NCBI RefSeq assembly: GCF_050947335.1
Contig: NC_134995.1
Location: forward strand, 11,756,501 to 11,820,500
Length of the DNA stretch: 64,000 nucleotides
Origin: Megachile rotundata
Lineage: Eukaryota; Arthropoda; Insecta; Hymenoptera; Megachilidae
Direction of reading: 5' to 3'
The translations under genes and the position numbers were made by a program. A model generated the notes under the pieces. That model was not told the DNA's origin and searched no databases. It saw nothing but the letters and a program-made list of their open reading frames with translations. The stretch's first letter is position 1. Every line of letters starts with the position of its first letter. This document shows, piece after piece, positions 39,401-51,110 of this stretch.

Positions 39401-39615
39401 TAACATGTTATCTCTAATAATTCATATTATATACAAGATTCCTAGATCCCTGTATCTCTGATTTCACTCATTTTTAACGTAATTTATACGTACATTGTAT
39501 CCCCTTGTTTCAGAAAAAAATGACTACTCTAATTCGAAGTATCATAGAAGAAAAAGATGCTTGCATCGAACTCCGTGTTCAATTAGCAGTTCATCAGTTA
39601 GCAGCCAAAACTTGA
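36431..39615 (+). CDS. Rlip: RalA-binding protein 1 (RLIP76) homologue, RhoGAP domain
   Basis: Ral effector with a Rho-family GAP domain, linked to endocytosis and cytoskeletal control (family knowledge). Exons 36431-36515, 36719-36857, 37411-37661, 37733-37994, 38071-38251, 38322-38636, 38719-39070, 39140-39393, 39514-39615 give 646 residues (human 655). An in-frame TGA 9 nt before the ATG fixes the start. The order matches the family: FPGLY N-terminal motif, Lys/Glu-rich stretch (exon 3), RhoGAP domain (exons 4-6), a low-complexity acidic region and a C-terminal Ral-binding coiled coil. In the RhoGAP loop EGLYKVPG a Lys sits where active GAPs have the arginine finger (GIYRVSG in vertebrates). 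The 39071-39139 intron is 69 nt and open in frame, so it may be retained in some transcripts. Poly(A) signal at 39645. Confidence 0.95.
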
Positions 39616-40594
39616 CCGTTAAATAAGAATTAATATTTTAATGTAATAAAAAAATACACGGATTGTGAAGATATGTAACATGTTTTGCACAGAATGAACA
39701 TATATAGTTTATAAGATGTTACTACAATCATGTTTTCTTGACTTATTCTATTCTCTTGTAAAATAATAAACAAAACAAAAAAGGATATTGAACATGTACA
39801 TGTATATATTTGTTTCGACTTAGCATAAGAACTTTTCAAATGTATATACATATATTTTATGTTTATATCATGCATTTTCCTTTGATTCTATAATTACAAT
39901 AACAGTATGAAGAAATGCATATATGTTTATACTTAAATTATGTTTTACATATTTATTTGAAACAAGTATATTATTTTATACAATTTTTAAGTAACAGTAT
40001 TATCTGAAGGATTACTTGTTCGTAAACATGTTTCATCAACACTAAATAACATTAAACATTTTTTTTTTTTGTATAGATGAAATAGTGTAACATTTCAGAA
40101 ACCAAATTTTATAATGGAATGTAGGACAAAAAATATGATTTTACAATTGTATTTCTCTTTCTATGTTAATACTGTAGAATATATTACACTTTACACAATC
40201 ACTTGTAAGTGAACATTTGCACAAAACAAAACATTATAATGAAGATTATATTAATCATACAAGATTAATTTTAAATAGTATAACATGGCACTGACCCTTT
40301 CAGCATAAGTTCTGTACAAATATTTTTAATGTTGATAAACAACATTACGCAATTCGTATTCAATGTTTTTATACATGTATTACATGAAATAATTCCATTT
40401 GATACTTTGATTTACCTTTTAAATTTTCATTAACATAAAAAGCATTTATTGATCTTGTACTTACAATTTCATCATACTATAAACAACCTACTTTTGTTCT
40501 TAACGGGTCAGGTCTTTTTATTCTTACCATATTTCATTTACATTCTTTCTCATAAATTCATGAAAAAGATAATTGAATTAAAGGATTGAGAAAA
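39616..40594. other. Tail-to-tail spacer between RalBP1 and V-ATPase B
   Basis: Holds facing 3' UTRs: AATAAA at 39645-39650 for RalBP1 and a reverse-strand signal (TTTATT at 40517-40522) for V-ATPase B. Very AT-rich, no gene. Confidence 0.6.
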
Positions 40595-42774
40595 TTAATG
40601 ACGCGAATCTCTTGGATAAAATTCGGCAAGGGTGCTAGCAGGAATTCGCTTAAGCATCTCCTTAGGGAAAATACGTAGTAGTTGCCAACCGATGTCCAAC
40701 GATTCGAAGACAGTACGATTTTCATAACTTCCTTGAGAAATGAAGTTCTTCTCAAACTTGGAAAGGAATTCTAAGTATAACAAATCATCTGGTGTTAAGG
40801 CTTCCTCACCAACAACAGCCTTCATAGCTTGTACGTCTTTTCCAATAGCATAACAAGCGTACTGAAACAAAATTATGGATGATTTTACAATGTTATAAAC
40901 TTTTGGAAATAATCATCAGAACAAAAAATTACATACCAATTGATTAGATACATCAGAGTGATCTTTTCGCGTCATGCCCTCACCAATAGCAGATTTCATA
41001 AGTCGAGATAAAGATGGAAGTACATTAACAGGTGGATAAATTTGTCTGTTATGAAGCTGACGATCAACGTAAATTTGTCCTTCGGTAATATATCCAGTTA
41101 AATCAGGAATAGGATGAGTAATATCATCGTTTGGCATAGTCAGAATTGGAATTTGAGTAATAGAACCATTTCGACCTTCTACTCGCCCTGCACGTTCGTA
41201 TATTGTTGCCAAATCAGTGTACATGTAACCAGGGAAACCACGACGACCGGGTACCTCTTCACGAGCAGCTGATACCTCACGAAGAGCTTCAGCATAAGAA
41301 GACATGTCAGTAAGTATAACTAAAACGTGCTTTTCACATTGATAAGCCAAAAATTCAGCAGCAGTTAAAGCAAGTCGTGGAGTAATGATTCTTTCAATGG
41401 TAGGATCATTGGCTAAATTCAAAAATAGGCACACATTTTCCATAGAACCATTCTCTTCAAAATCTTGTTTGAAGAAACGAGCAGTTTCCATATTTACACC
41501 CATAGCTGCAAATACAATAGCAAAATTGTCCTCATGAGAGTCCAAAACTGATTTTCCAGGCAATTTTACAAGACCAGCTTGACGACAAATTTGTGCAGCA
41601 ATCTGTAAAATACAAGTTTAAGAAATCATCTATATTAACACAGATATATTATCTTCATTTATGTACCTCATTATGTGGTAAACCAGCAGCAGAGAAAATA
41701 GGAATCTTTTGACCACGGGCAATAGAATTCATAACATCAATTGCTGAAATACCAGTTTGGATCATCTCTTCGGGATAGATACGTGACCAGGGATTAATAG
41801 GCTGTCCCTCAATGTCCAAGAAATCTTCCGCAAGAATTGGGGGACCTTTATCGATTGGTTTTCCAGAACCGTTAAACACACGGCCCAACATGTCTTCAGA
41901 CACAGGAGTCCGAAGAATGTCACCAGTGAATTCACAGTGAGTATTTTTTGCATCAATACCGGAAGTACCCTCAAATACTTGAACCACTGCTTTAGATCCA
42001 GAGACTTCCAAAACTTGACCTGATCTGATAGATCCATCGGCAAGTTTTAATTGTACAATTTCTGCAAACTTTGGAAATTTGACTTCATCTAATATCACCA
42101 ATGGACCATTTACACCTGATACTGTTTTATATGCTAGAAAAGTAAAAACAAATGTTCAATGTCACAAAAAATGAATATACAATAAATTATTTTAAATTTT
42201 ATTTTACTTCATATCCCAGCTTCCCAACTTTCATAATTGTATGTGAAATAATGGATGTCTTTAGATATATACTACTAAAATATAATATTCAGTGTCACAG
42301 ATATATGACAGTGGACCTTAGATAGTTCATACATTGTCATACACATGAAGTTTAATAGCAAATGTTAATAATAATATAAATGTAGAAAGAAACAATTATA
42401 AGTCTATCAGTATCTCTGTCTACAGTCACATGACAGATTTATCATGTTTTCATGAAAACTTCTACTCACAATTGACTTACTAAAATATACAAATTTAATC
42501 TTTCAAAGTATTTATTACGTTTAAAACAAGTTTCTTCGTTTATTATAAACAATTAAAAAACAACTACCCTTTGAATCAGCTGATTAGTTGCAAATCGATC
42601 CGCTGCTACGCCCAGTTTGTACGAAGTATATGTGATTTCTTAGATTCACGTTTATATATTTTAATAAAATAAATGTAGATACTTACTAAGTCGTGGCTGC
42701 GAAACGAAGTCTCTTGAAACAGCCAAAACATGTTCTTTAACGGCTTGGCGTTCCCCAATACTTTTCGAATACAT
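40595..42774 (-). CDS. Vha55: V-type proton ATPase subunit B
   Basis: Non-catalytic nucleotide-binding B subunit of the V1 hexamer, which drives proton pumping into endosomes, lysosomes and across insect epithelia (family knowledge). Read from the right: exons 42774-42687, 42133-41667, 41602-40937, 40861-40595, giving 495 residues. The protein is nearly identical to other insect B subunits throughout, including the EHVLAVSRDF start, the beta-barrel, the DMSSYAEALREVSAAREEVPGRR-type central block (seen at 41238-41310) and the FYPRDSRH end. The first residues (MYSKSIGERQ) differ from the fly protein but are in frame with the conserved start. A pair of E-boxes lies about 320-340 bp upstream. The opposite-facing neighbour starts 1,056 bp away. 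Confidence 0.97.
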
Positions 42775-43830
42775 TTTGTCAAGCAGTTTCCCTGGTCTGT
42801 TACGTCGATCAAACAGCTAAAGGTGCTACTGCTAGATGCGCTTTGTTGGAAAGAGACAAACTAGATTGCAAGAGTGGGGACAACTTCGAAAATTAAATTT
42901 AAATTAAAGAAAGTAGCAGAATATTCTTCAAAATGAATCAAATTAATTAGAAATGTCAACACGAATAACCATTAAATCTTTTTATCGATAGTTTGACCTT
43001 TACAACTTATAAAATTGGAATTAAATGATTTTGAATTTAGTACATTTGATGAAAATAGTGAACAACAGTTGTTCGACAAGGATAGATATAATGGCACGTG
43101 CGATCACGTGGCTTGTACTAAGAGATACATTTTACATTTTATTGAAATGGAATTACTTTAAAATAAGCTGGTAAAATAATATTATGCTATAAAAAAAGAT
43201 ACTAGGATTATATTCATAGAAAAATTGTAATATTTCATTATATGAACATAAGTTATTACAATGATCTAGATATACGTCGTACGCGCGGTTTATTTAAATA
43301 CAAATAGTTTATTTCTAATAATTTAATAAGAATGTTCAGATATTTATTAATTAATCTCACACAAAAATATTACATATACTTGAATTCCTATATATTTTAT
43401 TTTATTGTGCTAGTTGTTACTTCTATAGGATCATTAATAAAAGGAAATTATTATCAATAATACTCTGTTATCACGAATTATATATTTGTAATAATAATTT
43501 TAATATGTATTTAACCACTTTTAAAAGCAAAATATAATACAACTCGCTCGTTCTAAACCTTGACCTAAACTTAGTTTTGTTTATGTAGTGGTACTGCTTT
43601 TACCGATAATTTCGCGCCGAGAAGGCGCTAGTGTGCAGTGAGACACGGTGGCGGCTGGTTCGGGGATATATTTGCATTTAAAACGTTCGTTTCATTTACA
43701 GTGGTGTCAGACACATTTTTTAGTCATTTATCAAATATAATTTATTAGTTTTTTTCAAAGATCTATTTTTTTATCGTCGTTCCACTCGACACTGTGCTCC
43801 ACTGACAGAAAAATACAGTATATCCGAACC
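42775..43830. promoter_or_regulatory. Shared divergent promoter region of V-ATPase B and CoA-transferase A
   Basis: The two genes start in opposite directions from this 1.06 kb. It contains two CACGTG boxes (43095-43110) and, nearer the right gene, a TTTCGCGCC E2F-like site at 43610-43618 followed by a CpG-rich segment (43611-43670) that probably holds the start site of the plus-strand gene. Confidence 0.5.
43095..43110. promoter_or_regulatory. Tandem E-boxes, 10 bp apart (CLEAR-like)
   Basis: CACGTG CGAT CACGTG: two perfect E-boxes with centres one helical turn apart. Known V-ATPase genes are regulated by MITF/TFEB through CACGTG-containing CLEAR elements, so this pair is a good candidate for that control of subunit B. 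The 4-bp spacing is one short of the Mondo/Mlx ChoRE arrangement. Confidence 0.55.
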
Positions 43831-46800
43831 ATGGCGGCTCTTAAATGTATGATCAACCTATCAAAAAGTCTTAAAACAGTGACGACCACGTCTCGTCCTT
43901 GTTGTTTGCAAACGTCAAAAAAAACGTATTTTACGTATGTGAATGAAATTGCTATGCCAATATTAGACAAAAATCCTTGTTGGCTCAAAACCGCCGATGA
44001 AGCCATCGAAAAAGCTGAATTAGATTCAGGTAATTAATATGTTTTGATCATATCATACATGTTACTGATACAAAAAGTTTTTAATTTCACGAAAAATTGA
44101 ACACTTATTTACTTAATTTTTTTAAAGACAGTATCATGTTAGTTTAAAGTCTACTTTTTTGTCATCTAACCTCGAAGAATCACTATAGTAAGGATCAGAC
44201 GTTAATGGTCCGTATTTTTGCAAATTTATGCATATAACAAAATTTAGTATCTACTGCTTAAATTTATATTAAATAGTTTGTAAATAGATTGTAATTAAAA
44301 TTTTTTTATATTTTTTTTTAATATGCAAATAAAGTTTGTGAGTTGTAAATTATGCAAAAGATACGAGTGGGGCAACAACTTTGCATTAAATTAAATGTAT
44401 TCGATTTGACTGTATCGAACGTAGGTAATGATCTTTTGCATAAATGTTGGCTTTGGCGCCTTTCTATTTTAATTTCAACAATAGTATAACTAACCGATAT
44501 TATACACCATTTTTTATTTAAAATCGAATGATTTTTTTCTCTCTTATATGAATAAAAATGCAATGTATTTACACTTGAATTTAAATAACGTTTAATTCAG
44601 TAAAACAATATTCATTACGTAATGTATTTTATACATAATGTACTCAATGAACACAAATTACCAATGATTGTCTTAAAAAGAGTCGGATGTAGTTACATTG
44701 AAATCGAATAATGGAATATCGTAGTAAGGAAAAAATGTCAATGAAGACATATCTCGCATTCGATTAATGCAGTCGAATGCTATATTTACATTGCGGACAA
44801 TCGAGTAGGAGAAACGATCTTTGTTCAATCCTGGCTTTGAAAAATCGATTATTGCTTGAGACCGATAAACATGTGTAATTTTATATACAAATAAAAATTA
44901 TTAATTTTATCGAATATTTTATTGCACATTGAATTTCCCGTGTTCTTAAAATTGGGTTAATTATTCGTTTTAAATTAACTCGAGCACAGAATAAATCTGA
45001 AATATACGAAATGTCAGTCATTCGTTGATAATATTATTTTATTATAAGAAATGTAAACAGATGATGACGTTATCTATTCTTGTAAATGATTCGACAACGT
45101 AATGTTTTTGTCGATATACAATTATAAAATTAATGCGAATGTAGTATAACATTTGATTAAGAGTGAATCAAAGCTAACGTCAAGGACGATAAAGCATATC
45201 GTCTTTCACGGCGGTACACTTTACAGAATAAGCATTGTTCTATATGTAATCGTTCTAATCGTCACTAATAACTTTCGTTGCTAATACGCTTATTTATTAA
45301 TCGATTTATAACTGATGAATCTTTGTATCATTATCTTATCATTTCAATTGCTAATTGAAGCCACGTCAATTATAAACAGTAGGATATTATGTAATCTAAT
45401 GGATCGAAATCGCATCAAAAAATTTATTATTAAAACGGTTGTTTACTGAGCTAGGATTGTCGAATATAGAACACCACGAAAAACATTGACCTCGACACGC
45501 ATACGCAACATGCAAATATGCGGTTGGATATCTTTGGTGATGATTATTATTGGTTTCAGGCTCTCGATAATATATAAATGTGATATAAACTCTCCATTCT
45601 TCCTTGTAAATTCAATTTCATATGACATCTTAAGATTTTTTAATACACGTTCATTGGCGTAACTAACATTTTTTCTGGGGTGAGCTAACTCATCTAGCTG
45701 CACTAGCAGCAAGGCCGCCACTTGAGTTTGCGGAGCCCACAGCAATAAATTGTAATCGTGTAAGAAGCATGTTACTGCTATGCAATTCAAATGGCCCGAA
45801 ACGTATTCTTTTCTTGCCAAACGAAGAAACTGTTCAAGTCAAGGTTCGCGAGCCTCTTTGAGCCAAAGAATGAATTGTTTATTCTAAGGTGACTAAATAT
45901 TAAACAACCGAATGGATTAACGATTATTACTTTGACCTTCGCTCAGCAGACACAGGGTCGTTAACCCAGTTACAAAAATAAAGCATATAAAGTATAAATA
46001 CATACGCTCATTTCTTTTAAATGTACTTCTAATTAACGCCTCTTACGTTAAATTTCCCGTAAAAATTTAAGAGAAATTTTGATGACCATGACATTATGCA
46101 AAATTATTTTATCTTGTAGATCAACAAGTGTTTGTCCAGGGAGCTGCCGCAACACCGGTTGAATTATTAAGGGCGATGACAGATTACGGTGTGCGATGTG
46201 ACGTCAGAAATGTACGATTGTATCATATGCATCTAGAAGGCCCAGCTCCATTTGCAAAACCAGAAAATGCAAGTACGTCATCGTCGTGATAGATTGATCG
46301 GCCGTTTTTTTTTAAGTGGCGCAAAAATTTTAATTGAACGCTTTATCAACGAACGATTTAAATGAGATTTCACACGTTGATAGGATCTGTTATTAGAAAT
46401 TTCCCTACATATGAATTCTGGCACAGACGGTGAAGGGATTTGTCAGATTAAAGTTTTGAGGGGATGATTAATATTGTGCAACTAAGTGTAGATTAAAATT
46501 GATTAGATAGTAGACTGATAAAGAGGACTCGCGTTTGTAAACGAGTCTTATGGTAAATTTTTTTTTCAAATTTAGCAATTTAAAAAGCTATATAGAGCCT
46601 CCACTATATAGAGGATTTATAATAACGTGTAAAATCTCATTATAATAAATAAATAAAAATAGCTACACATTTCTGAATTATAATGTTTTTGTATGCAGAA
46701 CATTTCAGGTCCATCAGCTTCTTTATTGGAGGCAATGTGAGGCAAGCTGTTCAGGCAGGTACTGCTGACTGCATTCCAATTTTCTTACACGAGATTCCAC

Positions 46801-48159
46801 GAGTGTTCAATGAAGGACATGTCAAACCAGACATTTCTCTGATACATGTATCTCCACCCGATGAACATGGATTTTGTTCACTCGGTACTAGCGTAGACTG
46901 TGTTCGGTCTGCTGCGAGCCAATCTAAATACATCGTAGGTAAATTTTCGAGTTCATTCTTATTATCTTAATAGACCACCCACGATCTAACCGAACATAAT
47001 CTAACGCCGAATGTAACCTAACCCGACCTAGCCCAACCTTGATATATCATAACCTCCACATGTTTCACTTTTATTATATTATATACAAATCAATGCTTGT
47101 ACATAGTATCATTGTTACTTCTTGATTTTCAAAGGTTTGTTTTATTGTTGCTTACAGCCTTGGTAAACAAACATATGCCAAGAACGTTTGGCGATGCTAT
47201 CATTCATGTAAGTCATTTGGACTTTGCTGTGGAGCATCACGTTCCACTTCCAGTTCATGATGTAAAAAAGCCATCGAAGGAAGAACAGCAAATCGGTAAA
47301 TATATCGCTGAGAATTTGGTAACGGATGGAGCTACTATGCAAATGGGTATCGGTAGCATACCGGACGCGGTACTGTCGCTTCTCGGTAATCACAAAGACC
47401 TTGGAATTCATAGTGAAATGTTTAGCGACGGCGTAGTCGATCTCGTACACAAAGGATGCGTTACGAATAATCGTAAAACAATGCACAAAGGCAGAATCGT
47501 TGGTTCGTTTTGCGTTGGCTCTCAAAAGTTGTACGACTTTATGCACAATAATCCTTTTATCGGTGAGTCCATTTCATTTGTGCGATTGTATTCAATGAAA
47601 AATAATGAATGAATTAATGTTACAGAAATGCTGATGGTGGATTATGTTAACAATCCCAAAATAGTAGCAAAACAACCAAATATGACAGCTATCAATTCTT
47701 GTATAGAAGTCGATATTACTGGACAGGTGTGTTCTGACAGTATTGGACCTAAAATGTATTCTGGATTTGGAGGACAACTAGATTTCATCACAGGTGCAGC
47801 ACTTAGTGATGATGGTTGTGGGAAACCGATTATTGCACTGCAATCGGTTACTTCCAAAGGCGTTAGTAAAATTCAGCCCGTCTTAAAGACAGGTATATAG
47901 TTCTTAATCCTTTGAGAACAAAATACTATGCTTACAATTTTGATGAAATACTAATTTTCATTTATCATTTGAAGGTGCCGGTGTCGTTACGAACAGAGCA
48001 GTTGTTCGTTACGTAGTCACGGAACATGGAATTGCTAGTTTGTTTGGTAAAAATCTTCAACAGCGAGCGTACGAATTAATTCAAGTTGCCCATCCTGATC
48101 ACAGAGAGGCATTGGAAAAGTCAGCATTTGAACGTTTGCACGTTATGCCAGCACCATAA
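43831..48159 (+). CDS. Mitochondrial acetyl-CoA hydrolase / 4-hydroxybutyrate CoA-transferase-like (paralogue A)
   Basis: Class I-type CoA-transferase related to bacterial 4-hydroxybutyrate CoA-transferases and fungal Ach1; probably moves CoA between acyl groups in the mitochondrial matrix (substrate not provable here). Exons 43831-44029, 46120-46272, 46699-46938, 47158-47562, 47626-47892, 47975-48159 give 482 residues. The first 35-40 residues are basic and hydroxylated, with no acidic residue, as in a mitochondrial presequence. FVQGAAATP is the N-terminal CoA-fold motif, MGIGSIPDAV the nucleotide-side loop and GIHSEMFSDG holds the Glu expected to form the CoA thioester. The C-terminal domain has YSGFGGQLDF and VTEHGIASLFG. 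The first intron is 2,090 nt, the others 63-426 nt. Poly(A) signal at 48167. Confidence 0.93.
44030..46119. other. Long first intron of CoA-transferase A
   Basis: AT-rich. It includes an unexplained 125-codon open frame on the minus strand at 45443-45820 in a locally less AT-rich patch. No mobile element ends or repeats recognised. Confidence 0.6.
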
Positions 48160-48952
48160 GCATTTCAATAAAATCATATGAAAAGAATATTTCTAATAGC
48201 ATTTTGCAATAATTGTTTTTATTCTTCGCGTAAACATCGATCTGCGTTGAAAAAAAACCTAATATCTTTGATTTCGTGTAACTGTCGTGTTTTTGCCAAA
48301 AAAGGAGGTGATAAATATGAAAAGCAAATTTTAAATGTCGTACAATAAGGATCTCGTCTTGCCCTGAAACGAAGAGGGTTTTATTTTAAACGGATAAAAA
48401 AATACTCATTTACAATTGGTTAAATGAAAAAGAAACTTTTAGTTTTAATCAATATTCAACTTTAGGAATATAACTGAAATATTGTTAGTAATAACCAAAA
48501 CAGTGTATAATAACAATGAATAATTTTTATATAAAATTTAAAATCGTTCCTCTGTACAATGCAATTAATGTAACGATTGGAAGTACGTGGCATTTGAAAC
48601 AATAAATTACAAATTAAATGTATATACATATTTCAGTCGTGATTATTTGTCTACCTGTTTGGAACAGAGCATATAGGGTTTAAAAATAAATCGTATGTAC
48701 TGCGTATCGAAAAACTGAAAAATCGAATACCGCTAAATGCGACTTTCAAATACTTATCGTGGAGATGGCAACGAATGTAATGTGATCTGATGTTAACTGA
48801 TAATTGAGACTAAAGAAATCTTTTAGATTATGTGTCATCCAAATTTGAATGTACTTGATATATATAATTTACCATCAATCAAGCATCCGCAAATTTTTCT
48901 AGATCTTTATTACTTATACAGTTTTTTATGTGCCTTGTAATTATTCGACAAA
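48160..48952. other. Spacer between the CoA-transferase paralogues
   Basis: Contains the poly(A) signal of paralogue A (48167-48172) and must hold the promoter of paralogue B. No clear core promoter motif seen. Confidence 0.5.
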
Positions 48953-50834
48953 ATGTTTAATTTTCGACGAAATTTAGAGTCAACATTTTCAAAAATTATA
49001 CCGAAAAAACCATTTAAGATTGGTGTAAGATTTATTTTACGAGAACCACTGCAACCCTTGAATCGATGTCCAAAATGGGTTTGCGTAGAAGACGCGGTAA
49101 AAATTATAAATTCAGGTATTTATAGTGATTTCAAATGCCTCAAATACAATATTAAAATTCATCTATAATTCTTATATAATAATTTGTGTTAAATGGATTT
49201 CGTATTACCTTAAATTTATTTTTCTAGAACATTTAGTTTTTATACAAGGAGGAGCAGCAACACCTAATGAATTAATACGTGCTTTGACTGAACATGGTGT
49301 TTGTAACAACTTACGTGGAGTTCGTTTACTTCATATGGGCCTTGAAGGAGATGCGCCGTTTGCAAGTCCTGAGTTTGAAAGTATAGTGTTCTATAATACA
49401 TAGTATTCTATATAGAGTTGTAATATAACTCTAATTGTCTATTATAACTATCAAGTAATTATTACTTTTCAGAAAATTTCAGATCTATAAGTTTTTATAT
49501 TGGAGCTAATCTCAGAGATGCTGTCAATGATGGAAGAGCGGATTACATTCCAATATTTCTCCACGAAGTACCCAAACTTTTTTATGAAAAAAGAATCGTT
49601 CCTGACGTCGCCTTAATTCATGTCAGCACACCAGATGCTAGAGGTTTCTGTTCTCTAGGTGTAAGCGTGGACTGCACGCGTGCTGCTCTTACTACAGCTA
49701 AAGTTATCGTTGGTAAGTAATGGACATTTAATGATAAATGTTACTCATAATTCACAAATATTATTTTTCCTGCTTAGCTCAAGTGAATGAACACATGCCA
49801 AGATCATTTGGAGAATCAGTTATCCATTCTAGCCATATCGATTGGGCAGTCAAATACAATTGTCCTTTACCATGTGTAGCCAGTACTGAACCCAATGAAA
49901 TTGAGCAAGAAATTGGAAAGCTTATAGCAACAAGACTGGTAGAAGATGGAGCAACTTTACAGCTTGGTATTGGCAATATTCCTGATGCTGTCCTCTGCAA
50001 TCTTGGTAATCATAAAGATCTTGGTGTACACTCGGAAATTCTTGGAGACACAATGGTAGATCTGGCAGAACGAGGAAATATTTCAAATAGAATGAAAACA
50101 AAGCACAGAGGACGTATGGTCTCTTCTTTAGCGATTGGAACCAAAAGGGTGTATGACTTTTTACATAATAATCCTTTTGTAGGTGTGTGTACAACATAAC
50201 TTTTTAAAACTTTTAAATTTTTGGCAATATTTCTCATAATTTTGTAAGTAATTTCATTTTTACTTGTATAGAAATGCTCACCATCAATTATGTGAATGAC
50301 CCTCGTGTAATATCGCAACAACCAAGAATGACAGCTATTAATTCATGTATAGAAATGGATATTACGGGTCAAATATGTTCTGACAGCTTAGGCTGTAAAC
50401 TGTATTCCGGTTTTGGTGGTCAACTTGATTTCACTCGAGGTGCTGCGCTGGGTTCAGATGGTCGAGGAAAAGCTATTATTGCATTTCCTTCGGTCACGAG
50501 TAAGGGAGAAAGTAAAATTCAGCCCGTAATTAGACTTGGTAAGATATCAAATGTTCTCGGTGAGAAATCGTTTCTTAAAACTAAAATGAATTTGTCGAAT
50601 ATTATTTTGACGGTAAATATATTCTAAATTATTTGTTAACTAGGTGGTGGCATTGTGGTAACAAGAGCACATGCACATTATATAGTTACTGAACACGGAA
50701 TAGCACAACTTTTTGGTAAAACATTACGACAAAGAGTAAACGCATTGATTCAAATTGCCCACCCTGATCATAGAGAATGCCTTGAAAAAGCTGCGTTCGA
50801 AAGACTTAAAACTACTCCAACAAAATATTTATAA
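48953..50834 (+). CDS. Mitochondrial acetyl-CoA hydrolase / CoA-transferase-like (paralogue B)
   Basis: Tandem duplicate of the preceding gene. Exons 48953-49115, 49228-49380, 49473-49712, 49778-50182, 50272-50538, 50644-50834 give 472 residues. The four internal exons (153, 240, 405, 267 nt) are identical in length to those of paralogue A and every intron has the same phase. The N-terminus is different but also basic (FRRNLESTFSKIIPKK), so mitochondrial import is likely. FIQGGAATP, LGIGNIPDAV, YSGFGGQLDF and VTEHGIAQLFG are conserved. The catalytic Glu is kept in GVHSEILGD, although the following residues differ from paralogue A (MFSDG), suggesting changed substrate preference. The introns are all short (65-112 nt). 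It converges with TAB1 only 276 bp away. Confidence 0.93.
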
Positions 50835-51110
50835 TTCGCGGATCAAAATTTTATTACGTTGAAGTCTTAAGTCTCAATAATTTGAACTTTGTTTTTTAAT
50901 TGAAATATAAAATTTGTACGTTATTTTTAAATATTTAATGATCGACAAAAACTTATGATATTTATTACAATATCCAATGTTCTTTTATTTACAAAATGAA
51001 CAGTGTTTTTAATTATTATTTAAAAACCACGTATATAAACACACTATGTATGTACAAATAATTTCTTAATTTATAAATATATTTTACACTTGACATTAAT
51101 TTATATTTTA

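Noticed and set aside
50010..50321. Minus-strand ORFs over CoA-transferase B exon 4
   Set aside because: Antisense shadows of a strongly conserved coding exon.
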